Shown: piece after piece, positions 23,980-33,675 of the stretch
Position numbering within the stretch: position 1 is the first letter of the stretch
How the letters are laid out: each line of letters begins with the position of its first letter
Assembly (NCBI GenBank): GCA_963805715.1
Contig: CAWDVK010000001.1
Coordinates: 1-64,000, forward strand
DNA: 64,000 nt
DNA from: CAWDVK01 sp963805715
GTDB taxonomy: Bacteria > Actinomycetota > Actinomycetes > Streptosporangiales > Streptosporangiaceae
Direction: 5' to 3'
The notes under the pieces: model-generated
Told to the model about the DNA's origin: nothing
Database searches by the model: none
The model's input: only the letters and a program-made list of their open reading frames with translations
Program-made: the position numbers and the translations under genes

Positions 23980-25851
23980 CTAACGCTGCTGGAGGCGTTC
24001 GGTCACGGTTGTGGCGAGTTTGACCTTGACAGTCGGCTCGGTGTCGACCAGCCACTGAAAGTCCTCGCTGGTCAATCTGAGGAGCCGACCGGGTTCAGCG
24101 CACCGGACGGTCGCGAGACGGGCGTAGCCGTAGCCGCCTCCCCAGTCGCGGGCGGCGAGTTCGCCGAAGTGGTCACCGGGGCCGATGGTGCGGATGAGCC
24201 GGGCATCGATGAAGGTGTCGTAGCGGCCGGACAGGACGATATAGAAGAACCGGTCGGAATCCCACCGGCGTATGACCTCCTCCCCGTCGGCCACGTCGAT
24301 ACAGACGCCGCGGGCATGGACGGCGTGGATGGTGGAATCGGGTACGCCGGACAGCAGGGGGACGGTGCGCAGCACGTCGTTGTCTGGGTCCGCCATGGCG
24401 TCGGCCCTGGAATCGGCGTAGGCTCGGCCGCCTCGCAAGGCGGTCGCAGGGGCAGGCGCGTCGGCGAAGTGCTCGATGACCCGGCGTATGTGCTCTTCCG
24501 AGCTGGTCGGGTTAAGAATGCAAAGCCGGATGGCGTGACGGCCGGCCAGGCGGGTCGTGGAGACAAGCGCGGCGCCGCCGCCTTCCAGCTCTTCGGCGAG
24601 GGCCGTGCCGCGGCGTTCGGTTTCTGCCTCGTCGCGGCCGGGCCATTCTCTGCGGAAGCAGACGATCCCGAGCGTCGCCGGCGCCATGAGGGTGAGTTCG
24701 GAATGGCTGCGGATCAGATCCTCGGCGTACTCCGCCAGCTCGAGGTTGCGCTGGATGCAGGCGCGGAACGCGGCGAGGCCGAAGGTGTGCACAGTGACCC
24801 AGACCTTGAGCGCCCGGAAGCCTCGGGAGAGCTGCAGGCCCCGATCTGCGAAGTTGACCTCACCGGCGCCGTGGGTGGCGTCGCTGTCGAGGTAGTCGGG
24901 GTTTATGGCGAATGTACGTTCAAGCCGGGCGCCGTCCCGGATCAGCACGCAGCCGCACTCCATGGGCTGGTAGAGCCATTTATGGGGATCCAGCGTCACC
25001 GAGTCGGCGCGATCGATGCCGGCCAGCACCGCTCGTCCGTTGGCGGTGAGAGCGGCGAAGCCGCCGTAGGCCGCATCGACATGCAGCCACAGCCCTTCGG
25101 CGATGCAAACGTCGGCGAGATCCCCGAGGGGATCGACGGCGCCGGTATTGGTCGATCCAGCGCTGGCGCACAAGGCGAAGGGGACACGGCCAGCGCGGCG
25201 GTCAGCCCGGACGGCCGCGGCCACCGTGTCAGGCGAAAGACGCCAGCGATCGTCGGTCGGCAGTACTCGCACCTGCTGCGGACGCAGCCCCATAGCTCGC
25301 GCGGTCCGAGCGAGGGACGAGTGAGCCTGATCCGACACGTACACCACGGAGTCTGCAGACGGCCCTCCGGCGGCCTCGCGCGCCACGAGCAGCGCCGTGA
25401 GGTTGGCGGCTGAGCCGCCGCTCACGAGCACGCCAGCGGTGTCGGCGGGCAGGCCGATCCAGGTGCGGAACCAGTCGATGACCTGGAGCTCGACCTGGGT
25501 GGCGCCGGCCGATTCCATCCACGCTCCGCAGTACGGATTAGCCGCGGCGGCCGTCAGTTCCGCCAGTGCCGCCGGCCAGGTCGTAAAGCTCGGGATGAAG
25601 GCGAGGTACCCGGGGTGATCGGTCCGCGCGGCGTAGGGCAGCACATCGGCCATCACCCGTGACAGGACCGCGCCGTAGTCCCCGGGCTGTTCGGGCGGTG
25701 GGCCACCGAGCCGGGAGCGCATCTCGGCTGCATCGGCGCGGCGTAGCACGGGATCGGCCTCGGGGCTGGCCAGCCGGGCAACGAGCGCATCGACGGTCGC
25801 ATAACCGGCGCGCCTCATCGCCTCGATGTCCATCGCCAGTGGGTGCTTCAC
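23980..25851 (-). CDS. Group II PLP amino-acid decarboxylase fused to a cyclic-nucleotide-binding domain
   Basis: 623 residues. Residues 1-470 form a complete PLP-dependent decarboxylase of the aromatic-amino-acid/glutamate type: HPGYLAFIPSFTTWPAALAE, LVSGGSAANLTAL (phosphate loop), H177 stacking on PLP, LHVDAAYGG with D259, and the Schiff-base lysine K291 in LDPHKWLYQPMECG. Residues about 490-605 are a Crp-type CNBD: LRTVPLLSGVPDSTIHAV, RFFYIVLSG and a phosphate-binding cassette GDHFGELAARD, with an insertion before A-R-L-A-T-V. Usual family members end near residue 480, so the C-terminal 130 residues are an added regulatory domain. The product would be an amine, possibly tryptamine, tyramine or similar; substrate cannot be read off. 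The fusion suggests allosteric control by cAMP or cGMP. MFS-CNBD and cyclase genes lie nearby on the other strand. Confidence 0.92.
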   Translation of the reverse strand: MKHPLAMDIEAMRRAGYATVDALVARLASPEADPVLRRADAAEMRSRLGGPPPEQPGDYGAVLSRVMADVLPYAARTDHPGYLAFIPSFTTWPAALAELTAAAANPYCGAWMESAGATQVELQVIDWFRTWIGLPADTAGVLVSGGSAANLTALLVAREAAGGPSADSVVYVSDQAHSSLARTARAMGLRPQQVRVLPTDDRWRLSPDTVAAAVRADRRAGRVPFALCASAGSTNTGAVDPLGDLADVCIAEGLWLHVDAAYGGFAALTANGRAVLAGIDRADSVTLDPHKWLYQPMECGCVLIRDGARLERTFAINPDYLDSDATHGAGEVNFADRGLQLSRGFRALKVWVTVHTFGLAAFRACIQRNLELAEYAEDLIRSHSELTLMAPATLGIVCFRREWPGRDEAETERRGTALAEELEGGGAALVSTTRLAGRHAIRLCILNPTSSEEHIRRVIEHFADAPAPATALRGGRAYADSRADAMADPDNDVLRTVPLLSGVPDSTIHAVHARGVCIDVADGEEVIRRWDSDRFFYIVLSGRYDTFIDARLIRTIGPGDHFGELAARDWGGGYGYARLATVRCAEPGRLLRLTSEDFQWLVDTEPTVKVKLATTVTERLQQR

Positions 25852-26011
25852 GGCTGCCTCCTGTCACCCGGCCGACCTGCGCTGACGTAGCGCCGCGCCC
25901 GCCTACGAGGAACTTCTCTCCCACTATTTATTTAGCGGGCCGTACGTAAGGTCATGCAAGCGATGCCGGCGATGTGCTCTCGGTTGCCATCCCAGCATCC
26001 CGGAACGGAGC

Positions 26012-26345
26012 TCACCCCTCGGCGATCGCATAGTAGGCATCTCCCGGCTCGTCCTGTCGGATCAGGACGGCGTCGGCGTGCAGCTGTAGTGGTTGTGAGG
26101 GCTGCCGCTAGGCCTTCGATCGCGGGTGCAGGCAGTTCGGCGAACAACGAGAGCGAGCGGAGCGGCGCGATCTCCACGACCGGCACGGGGGTCCCGGCCA
26201 GGCCAGCACCGAACACGAGCGCCGTCAGTGTGCTGCTGAACATCAGCGCCGCAACAGGATCCCCGCCCAGGCGACGGCTGACAAGGATCGCGCTCACGGT
26301 GGCAGCTAGCATCGCTCCGGCGCCGAAAGCGAACTTGAGGTAACC
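26012..26345 (-). pseudogene. Remnant of an MFS-CNBD transporter
   Basis: The minus strand reads a last membrane helix (GAMLAATVSAIL, LMFSSTLTALVFGAGLAG) followed by the beginning of a CNBD (PLRSLSLFAELPAPAIEGLA). After a frameshift near 26090 the CNBD continues in another frame as LHADAVLIRQDEPGDAYYAI and A-E-G-stop at 26012. The order and wording parallel residues 375-465 of the intact MFS-CNBD protein at 26566-28185. The first eleven or so helices and the second half of the CNBD are missing. It lies just upstream of the decarboxylase-CNBD gene on the same strand. Confidence 0.75.
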
Positions 26346-26565
26346 GCCCCACGCCTGCGGGCGGCCATAGCAAGGCGTGTCGGCCCGTCAATCTCGCGAC
26401 ACGGATGCCCAAGGTCGCCGACCCGGCCGAAGCCGCCCGGACGGCCAGCGTGGCCTCCTGATGCTTCTTGTTGACGGGGACCAGGCCGTGGGCAAGACTC
26501 GATACTAACCGTCGGCGCGACGTCCCCGTAGGTCACCGAATGCGGACGGGCGTGAAGGATCGGCC

Positions 26566-28185
26566 TTGAGGCACTTTACGTGGCGGTCCCGCAGTAAGCC
26601 GATCCTGCTACTTCTGGTGGCTTGGGGCCTGTCCTACGCCGGCGACCTGGCGGCATTCACTGCCGCGTCGGTATACGCATACCGCACGGGTGGCGCCGGG
26701 CTTGTCGGCATACTCGGACTTGCCAAGGCGCTTCCGGGCGCGTTCCTCGTGCCGCTGGTCACCAGCGGGTCCGACCGGGTCCGGCGTGAGCGGCTGCTGA
26801 TCGCCACCGTCGTGCCCAGGGCGCTGCTGCTCGGCGCGGCCGCTGCCGCGATGACCGGTGACGGGCAAGGCGTTCTCGTCGTGGTGCTCGTAGGGCTGGA
26901 GGGCGGCCTCGCCAGCGCCTTCCGTCAGGTGCAAGCCGCCCTGCTGCCCTGGCTGGCTCGCACTCCCGATGAGCTCACGAGCGCGAACACCGCCGTCAGC
27001 GTGCTGCAGTCGGCGGCCATGGTCGGCGGGCCTGCGATCGCCGCCGCCCTGCTCGCGATCGGCACGGCGCAGTCCGCCATGCTCGTCGCCTTCGGGTTCG
27101 TCGCGGTCGCAGCCCTGCTGCTCGCGGGTGTCCGACCGCTCTCATCACAGCCGCCAGCGCGGACGGCCGGGCGCCTGAAGCAGTTCAAGCGTGACATGGT
27201 TGCGGGCTTCGAGGCCGGGGTTCGGCAACGTGACGCAATGGCGCTATCCGTCCCCGCTGCCGCCCAGACGTTCGCCCGCGGCGTCCTCAATGTCCTCACG
27301 GTGGTCATAGCTGTGGAGCTATTCGGCCTGGGCTCGGCGGGCGTCGGCTGGCTCGCCGCGGTGCTCGGCGCGGGAGGCCTCCTCGTCGGCCCGCTTGCGG
27401 TCATCCTCGTCCGCGGCAAGAGGGTGGCACGCAGCTTCGCTGGCGGGGTCGCCGGATGGGGAGTGCCGATGATCCTGCTCGCATTCGCCCACGCACAATA
27501 CTGGCCGTACCTGATGTTCGCGCTGATCGGGGTAGCCAACGTCTTCGACGACGTGGGCGTCTACAGCTCGCTGCAACAGGTGATCCCGCCCCGCTTGATG
27601 GGACGTGCGCTGGGAGTGCGAAGGGGCGTGCTGCTGCTATCGATGGCACTCGGCTCCGCGGTCACACCGTTGCTCATCCACGCCTGGGGAGCCCGCGGCA
27701 CGCTGATAGCGACTGGCATGCTGCTTGTAGTGGCCGCCGTCGGGTTCCTGCCCAGGCTGACGGCCATCGACAGCAGGATCGCAGCCCCCGGCCCGAACTT
27801 GGCCCTGCTGCGCCAGGTGTCGTTCTTGCGCCCGCTGCCCTTCGCAATAGTCGAGCACCTGGCCAGCGAACTGCAGCCGGCGACCTACGAACCCGGCGAC
27901 GTGATCATTCGGGAAGGGGAGCCCGGCGAGCGCTTCTACATCATTGCGGAGGGCCGTACGCGCGCCACCAGGGATGGCAAGCAGCTGAGAGAGATGGGAC
28001 CGGGTGAGTCGTTCGGGGAGATCGCCCTGCTGCGACGCATACCCAGGAGTGCCACGGTCACCGCCCTGAGCCGCGTGGAAGCCGGGTTCCTCGGCCGTGA
28101 GGAGTTCCTGGCCGCCGTGACGGGCAGTCCGGAGAGCGTGGGGGGCGCGGAGGAAGTAGTCTCGACCCGGCTCCAAGCCGGGTAA
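26566..28185 (+). CDS. MFS transporter fused to a cyclic-nucleotide-binding domain
   Basis: 539 residues. Residues 1-400 are a 10-12 helix major-facilitator transporter (ILLLLVAWGLSYAGDLAAF; LVGILGLAKALPGAFLVPLV; final VVAAVGFLPRL). Residues about 410-525 are a CNBD: LLRQVSFLRPLPFAIVEHLA, GDVIIREGEPGERFYIIAEG and an essentially canonical phosphate-binding cassette, GESFGEIALLRRIPRSATVT, with E485 and R494. This should be able to bind cAMP or cGMP. The TTG start has AAGGA about 8 nt upstream; no ATG or GTG fits the frame. The transported compound is unknown. It is divergent from the CNBD-decarboxylase and its decayed transporter copy, so transport of the decarboxylase substrate or amine product is a reasonable guess. 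Confidence 0.9.
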   Translation: MRHFTWRSRSKPILLLLVAWGLSYAGDLAAFTAASVYAYRTGGAGLVGILGLAKALPGAFLVPLVTSGSDRVRRERLLIATVVPRALLLGAAAAAMTGDGQGVLVVVLVGLEGGLASAFRQVQAALLPWLARTPDELTSANTAVSVLQSAAMVGGPAIAAALLAIGTAQSAMLVAFGFVAVAALLLAGVRPLSSQPPARTAGRLKQFKRDMVAGFEAGVRQRDAMALSVPAAAQTFARGVLNVLTVVIAVELFGLGSAGVGWLAAVLGAGGLLVGPLAVILVRGKRVARSFAGGVAGWGVPMILLAFAHAQYWPYLMFALIGVANVFDDVGVYSSLQQVIPPRLMGRALGVRRGVLLLSMALGSAVTPLLIHAWGARGTLIATGMLLVVAAVGFLPRLTAIDSRIAAPGPNLALLRQVSFLRPLPFAIVEHLASELQPATYEPGDVIIREGEPGERFYIIAEGRTRATRDGKQLREMGPGESFGEIALLRRIPRSATVTALSRVEAGFLGREEFLAAVTGSPESVGGAEEVVSTRLQAG

Positions 28186-28339
28186 CACGCGCGGAAAGGT
28201 TGCCGAAAGTCCCCTGGGGCTGCTAAGCCTCACGTAAGAGGGACCGTGTAGAGCTCGCGTAACGGCATCCTGACGATACGCGTTCCACGAGAGGGAGCCT
28301 GCCGTAAACCACAGATCGCGTTTCTTCCGCTCCGGGCTG

Positions 28340-29647
28340 ATGTCCGGGTTCGGTGCTCTCATCGCCGGTATTGCCTTCTTCGCAGTGCCTCCCCAGGCGG
28401 GATACGCGAGCACGAACTGTTCCGACTGCTACGTCGTCACTCCCGCCACCAATCCGGCGACCGCCGGCGCCGGGACTGGCGACGTTTATGCCTTCCAGGT
28501 CACCAACAATGACCCGCACGAGTATCTCGTGAGCCTGACGTTCACCGTGCCCACCGATTTCGTCATCACGGGTGCGACTGGTCCGAGCGGGACCTCGGTC
28601 TCGGCGCTGACGGACTCATCCGTCACGCTGAGCCTGCCGAGTGAACCTACCGGGAGTACCTTTGCCGTCAACGTCACGGCGCTGGCACCCTGCGTATTCG
28701 CGAGCTCAGAGGTCTGGGGGGTGTCCGGCATCGACAGCCGGGGGGAGACCAGCGAGGTCCAGTGGAGTTCCTCGCCGCTCAGCGTGTCAGTCAGCGGGCA
28801 GTGCAGCCTCGCCTTCACCGGACAGCCGGCCGAGACGGCGGTCAACTCCGACATCCTCACCGGGTTCAACTCGACCGGGTCGCCTCTCGCGGTGCAACTC
28901 CTCGACGCGAACAGCGACCCGCTCAACCCGGCGAACTTCTCGGCCAGCGGAACCCCGGTTACGATCTCGATCCTGACCAACCCTGCCAACGGGACGCTTA
29001 CCGGCACGACGACTGTCCCCAGTTCGAACGGGGTCGCCGACTTCGGGAACCTGCAGATCAACAACCCCGGCGCCGCGTATGACCTGGCCGCGAACGCGTC
29101 GAACGCGTCCGGCTTCACCTCGGCCACCTCAAGCTTCTTCACGGTCACCGGTCAGATCCAGGCCTGCGGCACCGGGTCGTGCTCGGCGTCGCAGTCAACG
29201 TCGACCACGACCACGTCGGTCACAACGTCGTCGGCGTCAGGCAACTTCGTGACGCTCGGCCTCGGCGGGGTCACCCTCACGTGCAACCACTACAACGCGG
29301 TGTCGGACGTGACGACCTTCGGTGTCTTCAACTCCTCAGGAGGCAGCGTCACGAGCTTGTCGGCCATCGCCACCCTCACCATCTCGAAGTCGGCCGTCGA
29401 GTCATCACCGCGTCCGCTCCTCCTATGGCAGGTCTGCTATGGGTCGCAGACGCCCTTCCCGGCGATCCCGGGCACCAGCGGGACGACCACCATCGGCAGC
29501 ACCACCTACCACACGGGACTGCTGTTGCCCTGCTTCTTGTTCAGTCCTGGTAATCCCGAGCCCTGCCTCATCTCCCAACGCTACACAGCGGCGGGCTCGG
29601 TCCAGCTGAAATTTGTCGCTCTCGGGGATCCCATCTACCGCGGGTGA
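28340..29647 (+). CDS. Secreted protein with Ig-like/DUF11-like repeats
   Basis: 435 residues from the ATG at 28340; true translation may begin earlier. An N-terminal signal peptide is evident: basic HRSRFFRSG lies upstream of the ATG, then MSGFGALIAGIAFFAVPPQAGYA with an A-x-A-like cleavage site. The mature protein is Thr/Ser/Gly/Asn-rich beta sequence, with Cys pairs (NCSDC, CGTGSC) and low-complexity STSTTTTSVTTSSAS as a linker. No catalytic motif or sorting signal is visible, so it is probably an extracellular structural or adhesive protein. The arginine part of the signal and a GAGGGAG ribosome site at 28291-28297 point to a start at 28304, but that codon is GTA. Either GTA derives from a mutated GTG or the shorter ATG form is made. 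Confidence 0.72.
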   Translation: MSGFGALIAGIAFFAVPPQAGYASTNCSDCYVVTPATNPATAGAGTGDVYAFQVTNNDPHEYLVSLTFTVPTDFVITGATGPSGTSVSALTDSSVTLSLPSEPTGSTFAVNVTALAPCVFASSEVWGVSGIDSRGETSEVQWSSSPLSVSVSGQCSLAFTGQPAETAVNSDILTGFNSTGSPLAVQLLDANSDPLNPANFSASGTPVTISILTNPANGTLTGTTTVPSSNGVADFGNLQINNPGAAYDLAANASNASGFTSATSSFFTVTGQIQACGTGSCSASQSTSTTTTSVTTSSASGNFVTLGLGGVTLTCNHYNAVSDVTTFGVFNSSGGSVTSLSAIATLTISKSAVESSPRPLLLWQVCYGSQTPFPAIPGTSGTTTIGSTTYHTGLLLPCFLFSPGNPEPCLISQRYTAAGSVQLKFVALGDPIYRG

Positions 29648-29763
29648 TCTGTCTTCGGCACGCCGGGCGGCCACCGTAGCCGCTCGGTCGACGGTCTCCC
29701 GAGCGCTCCGATCGGCCGGACGTCATAATGGCCGCCGAGACAGCGCAGACGTAGGCTTGGGTC

Positions 29764-32700
29764 GTGCAGCGCTGCCCGGGCTGCGGCGAGGAGAACCCTG
29801 ACCGGTTCCGGCTCTGCGGCTACTGCGGCGCAGTCCTCGTCGTTCAGCCTCCACCTCAGGAGGTCCGCAAGACCGTCACGGTCGTCTTCTGCGATCTGAA
29901 GGGCTCCACGGAGCTAGGCGACCGGCTCGACAGCGAGGCCCTGCGAGAGGTGCTCGCGCTCTACTTTTCGGCGATGAAGCCCGTCCTGGAGCGCCACGGC
30001 GGGACGATCGAGAAGTACATCGGGGATGCGATCATGGCGATCTTCGGCCTGCCCCGGATGCACGAGGACGACGCGCTGCGAGCCGTGCGAGCGGCGGCGG
30101 AGATGCGCGAGGCGCTGGACGACCTCAACGTCACCCTTCGAGCCGAGTTCGGGGTCACCCTGGAGAACCGGACCGGCGTCAACACCGGTGAGGTCGTCAC
30201 CGGTGACACCGGCGGCTCCCAGCGCCTCGCCACCGGCGGCACGGTGAACGTCGCCGCCCGTCTCGAGCAGGCGGCCCCGGTCGGCGAGGTCCTGATTGGC
30301 GAGTCCACCCACCGGCTGGTGCGGGAAGCCGTCGAGGTCGTGCCGGTCGAGCCTCTGGAGCTGAAGGGCAAGCCAGAACCCGTCCCGGCCTACCGGTTGC
30401 TCTCGGTCACCGCCGACGCGAGGACCGCCGGACCGGCGGACCTGCCACTGGTCGGCCGGGCCCGCGAGATCGCCGCTCTCGACGCGGAGTTCCGTCGTTC
30501 GCTCGCCGGACCCGAGGGCCGGCTCGTCACGCTGCTCGGCGAGGCCGGGGTCGGCAAGAGCGGCTCATCGAGGAGTTCGTGCGGAGCATCGCCGGCGAGG
30601 CGGCGGTGCTGCGGGGCCGCTGTCTGTCCTACGGCGACGGCATCACGTTCTGGCCTGTGGCTGAGGTGTTGCGGCAGGCCGCCGGGATCGTGCCAGAGGA
30701 CAGCGAGGAGGACGCCCGGATCAAGCTCAAGTCCTGCTTCGGAGAGCAGCTGGCCGACGCGACCAGCCGCATCGAGTCGGGTATGGGCCTCTCGCAGGAC
30801 TCGTACGGAAAGGACGAGTTGTTCTGGGGCGTGCGGGTGACGCTCGAGGAATTGGCCCGGCGTAGCCCGCTCGTGGTGGTCTTCGATGACATCCACTGGG
30901 CGGAGGCAACCTTCCTCGACCTCATCGAGGACATCCTCGACGCCTCGCTCCGCGTGCCGCTCCTCCTCGTCTGTACGGCCCGCCACGAGCTCCACGAGGA
31001 CCGGCCGGGCTTCTCTGCGGGGCGGCAGGCGGTGTCCCAGATCGAGCTCGGGGAACTGTCCCGAACCGAGGGCGGCCTCGTGGTGCGGAACCTGCTCGGC
31101 GAGGCGAGCCTGCCCCAGCCGCTCGAGCGGCGGATTCTCGGCCTCGCCGAGGGCAACCCTCTGTTCATCGAGCAGATGCTGTCCATGCTGATCGACGATG
31201 GGCTCTTGCGTGAGCAGGCGGGGCGCTGGGTCTTCTCCGGTGCCGACGAGGTCATCTCGGTTCCGGGAAACGTCTCGTCCTTGCTGGGTGCCCGCCTCGA
31301 CCGCCTGGGGTCGGCCGAGCGGAGGGTCGTGGAGGCGGCCTCGGTGATCGGCCTGGAGTTCTCCAGCGCCGCGGTGTCGGTCCTGGTGCAGGAGGGCGAT
31401 GCCCGGACCCACCTGGAGCCGACGCTCGTCGCGCTGTGCCGCAAGCAGCTCATCCGCCGGGCGGGGGCGGGCACGGCCGGCGACTTCCGCTTCAGCCACA
31501 TCCTGATCCGGGACACGGCGTATGCGCGCCTGCTCAAGCGAACCCGGGCCCGGCTGCACGAACGTTTCGCCGCCTGGCTCGCCGACACGTTCCGGTCCCG
31601 ACTCGCCGAGTACGAAGAGATCCTCGGCTACCACCTTGAGCAGTCGTTTCGCTACCGGGCCGAGCTCGGGCCGATCGCCGATGACGGGCGGCGGCTCGGC
31701 GCCGAAGCTGCGCGGCATCTGAGCTCGGCCGGTCGTCGGGCCCTGGCCCGGGGCGACATGCCGGCGGCGGCGAACCTGTTGCAGCGGGCCGCCGCGCTGC
31801 TCGGCGAGGAAGACCCCGCCCGCGCGCTGCTCCTCCTTGATGCGGGAGAGGCGGCGGTCGACATCGGCGAGTTCGAGCGGGCCGAGTCGGTGCTGACCGA
31901 GGCGGCGGACCGGGCGCATTCCGCCGGCGAGGTCGGGATTGCCCGGGCGGCGGCGCTCGCCCGCCTTCAGCTGCGCTACATGACTGACGCCCACGCGGTG
32001 CAGGGGAGCGTGGTTGAGCTCGTGGAACGGGAGATCCCCGAGCTCGAGGTGATGGGCGATGACCGCGCTCTAGTGCGGGCGTTCCGCCTGCTCGCCCAGG
32101 TGCACGGGACGGGACTCCGCTTCGCCGACACTGCCGCCGCCACGGAGCGCACGATCCGGCATGCGACCGCCGCCGGTGATGAGGTGACCGCGCGCCGCTT
32201 CCTCGGCTCGCTCGCGATCTCCGCCCTCTACGGCCCGATGCCCGTTCCCGAAGCCATCGCCACCTGCGAGGAAGTGCTCGCCCGGACGAAGGATGACCGC
32301 AAGGCGAAAGCGCTCACCGAGCTCGCGATCGGCCACCTTGAGGCCATGCGCGGGGACTTCGAGCGCGCTCGCCTGCTCTATCGCCGGAGCCGGGCCTCGC
32401 TCGAGGAGCTCGGCTGGCTCCTCTTTGCGGCGCTCACGTCGCTGGACTCGTCCGCCATCGAGGTGCTGGCAGGGGATCTGGTCGCCGCCGAGTCGGAGCT
32501 GCGGACGGACTACCGGTGTCTTGAGGAGATGGGCGAGCGCAACTACATTTCGACCACGGCGGGCCTGCTCGCCAACGTCCTGTCCGGGCAGGGCCGGTAC
32601 GAGGAGTCGGCCGAGTTCGCCGGGGTTTGCGAGCACCTCGCCTCCCCCGACGACGTCGCTTCCCAGTTCCTGTGGCGCTGCGTACGCGGGAAGCTCAGGG

Positions 32701-33002
32701 CCCGGCAGGGGGCAATCGATGAGGCCGAGTCGCTGCTGTCGGCGGCGACTGCTCTCATCGGCACCTCTGACCAGCTTGACTGGCAGGGCAACGGGCTGCT
32801 GGATTTCGCCGAGGTCCGGGAGCTGGCCGGTGCCCCGGCGGATGCCGCGGCTCTTGCCGAGAGAGCTGTCGGCCTCTTCGAGCGTAAGGGAAACGTCGTC
32901 TCGGCACTGAGGGCACGTCAGCTTGGCGAGCGCCTGCGCTCGACACCAGCGGTCTCGTATCGGAATCGCCGACCGAAACCTCGCGGGGCTGCATCACCGT
33001 AG
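29764..33002 (+). pseudogene. Class III nucleotidyl cyclase fused to AAA ATPase/TPR, interrupted by a frameshift
   Basis: Order of parts: a zinc ribbon (QRCPGCGEENPDRF, CGYCGA); a class III cyclase domain (VTVVFCDLKGSTELGDRLDS and IEKYIGDAIMAIFGLPRMHE, the two metal-binding Asp; RTGVNTGEVVTGD, VNVAARLEQ); an ATPase P-loop GEAGVGKS near residue 268; then Walker B VVVFDDIHWAE, and a long TPR-like helical C-terminus. The first frame runs to 30840 in nonsense after GVGKS. The true sequence (RLIEEFVRSIAGEAAVLRG) continues in the next frame from 30561 to 33002. One missing C in AAGAG(C)CGGCTC explains it, inside the Walker A motif. The cyclase part alone could still be made. Predicted product is cAMP or cGMP. 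A GTG start is used. Confidence 0.85.
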
Positions 33003-33675
33003 CGCTCGCAAACGCCGGACCTGGCCGCAGAACCCATCCCTTGGGCGGTATCAGGCAGACCAGACCGGATTCGCGGGAATCATGGCCCGAAGTTCCCTCG
33101 GTTATCAGATGCGCGGGCCATGCGGGTCGCAAGAAGCGGCCGGGTCCCCGCGATGACGGTGACGCTGTTTCTCCATGAAACTCGCGGTCATGATGACGAG
33201 CATGGGCATCCATTGAACGTGGACGTCCAGGCGCCCGGCCGGGCACCAGCGGGTCGACACGGCGCGACAAGCTTAGGCTTACGTGGCCTCCGGCGACACG
33301 CATGGTGCCCGTTCCATCCTGGGCGCCTGATTGGCAGGTGAGGCGTCTGAGCATGTTGCGCAATGACAAAGTGCGAACCACCTGTGACGTGCTTAGGCTT
33401 CCGGACGTGCGCCGGATTGAGCTTGGCTGAGGCGCTTCGGTTGTCGGCGAGCTCGCGGGCCAGGTGACGCTCGTCGTCTACGCGTTTGACGCAGGCGGCG
33501 CCGTTCTCGTCGCCACGTATGTCGCGTCCCGCACCCTGCTCAGCATGGCTGTGACGCTGGGCATCACTGGTTTCTCCGGCAAGGTCCAGCTGTCGTCGCA
33601 CCTCTGCTGCGGTCTGGGGCGCAGACCTTGAACTACCAATGCGGCGCCCGGGCACACCCTCGCCGGGCTCGCAGA
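33003..33675. other. 673-bp region without a convincing gene
   Basis: No frame shows a domain I know. A minus-strand frame around 33430-33540 reads ENGAACVKRVDDERHLAREL, which could be a piece of a lost gene, but it has no clear start or stop of its own. There is no repeat and no RNA-like structure. Confidence 0.4.

Noticed and set aside
24169..25413. Long plus-strand frame of 414 codons
   Set aside because: Antisense to the PLP decarboxylase, whose active-site lysine and CNBD are intact.
30390..31994. Minus-strand frame of 534 codons
   Set aside because: Antisense to the ATPase part of the cyclase gene; Arg/Pro/Gln-rich shadow without domain text.
33430..33540. Fragment of a minus-strand gene
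   Set aside because: A short stretch looks protein-like (ENGAACVKRVDDERHL), but there is no start, stop or domain to support a gene.
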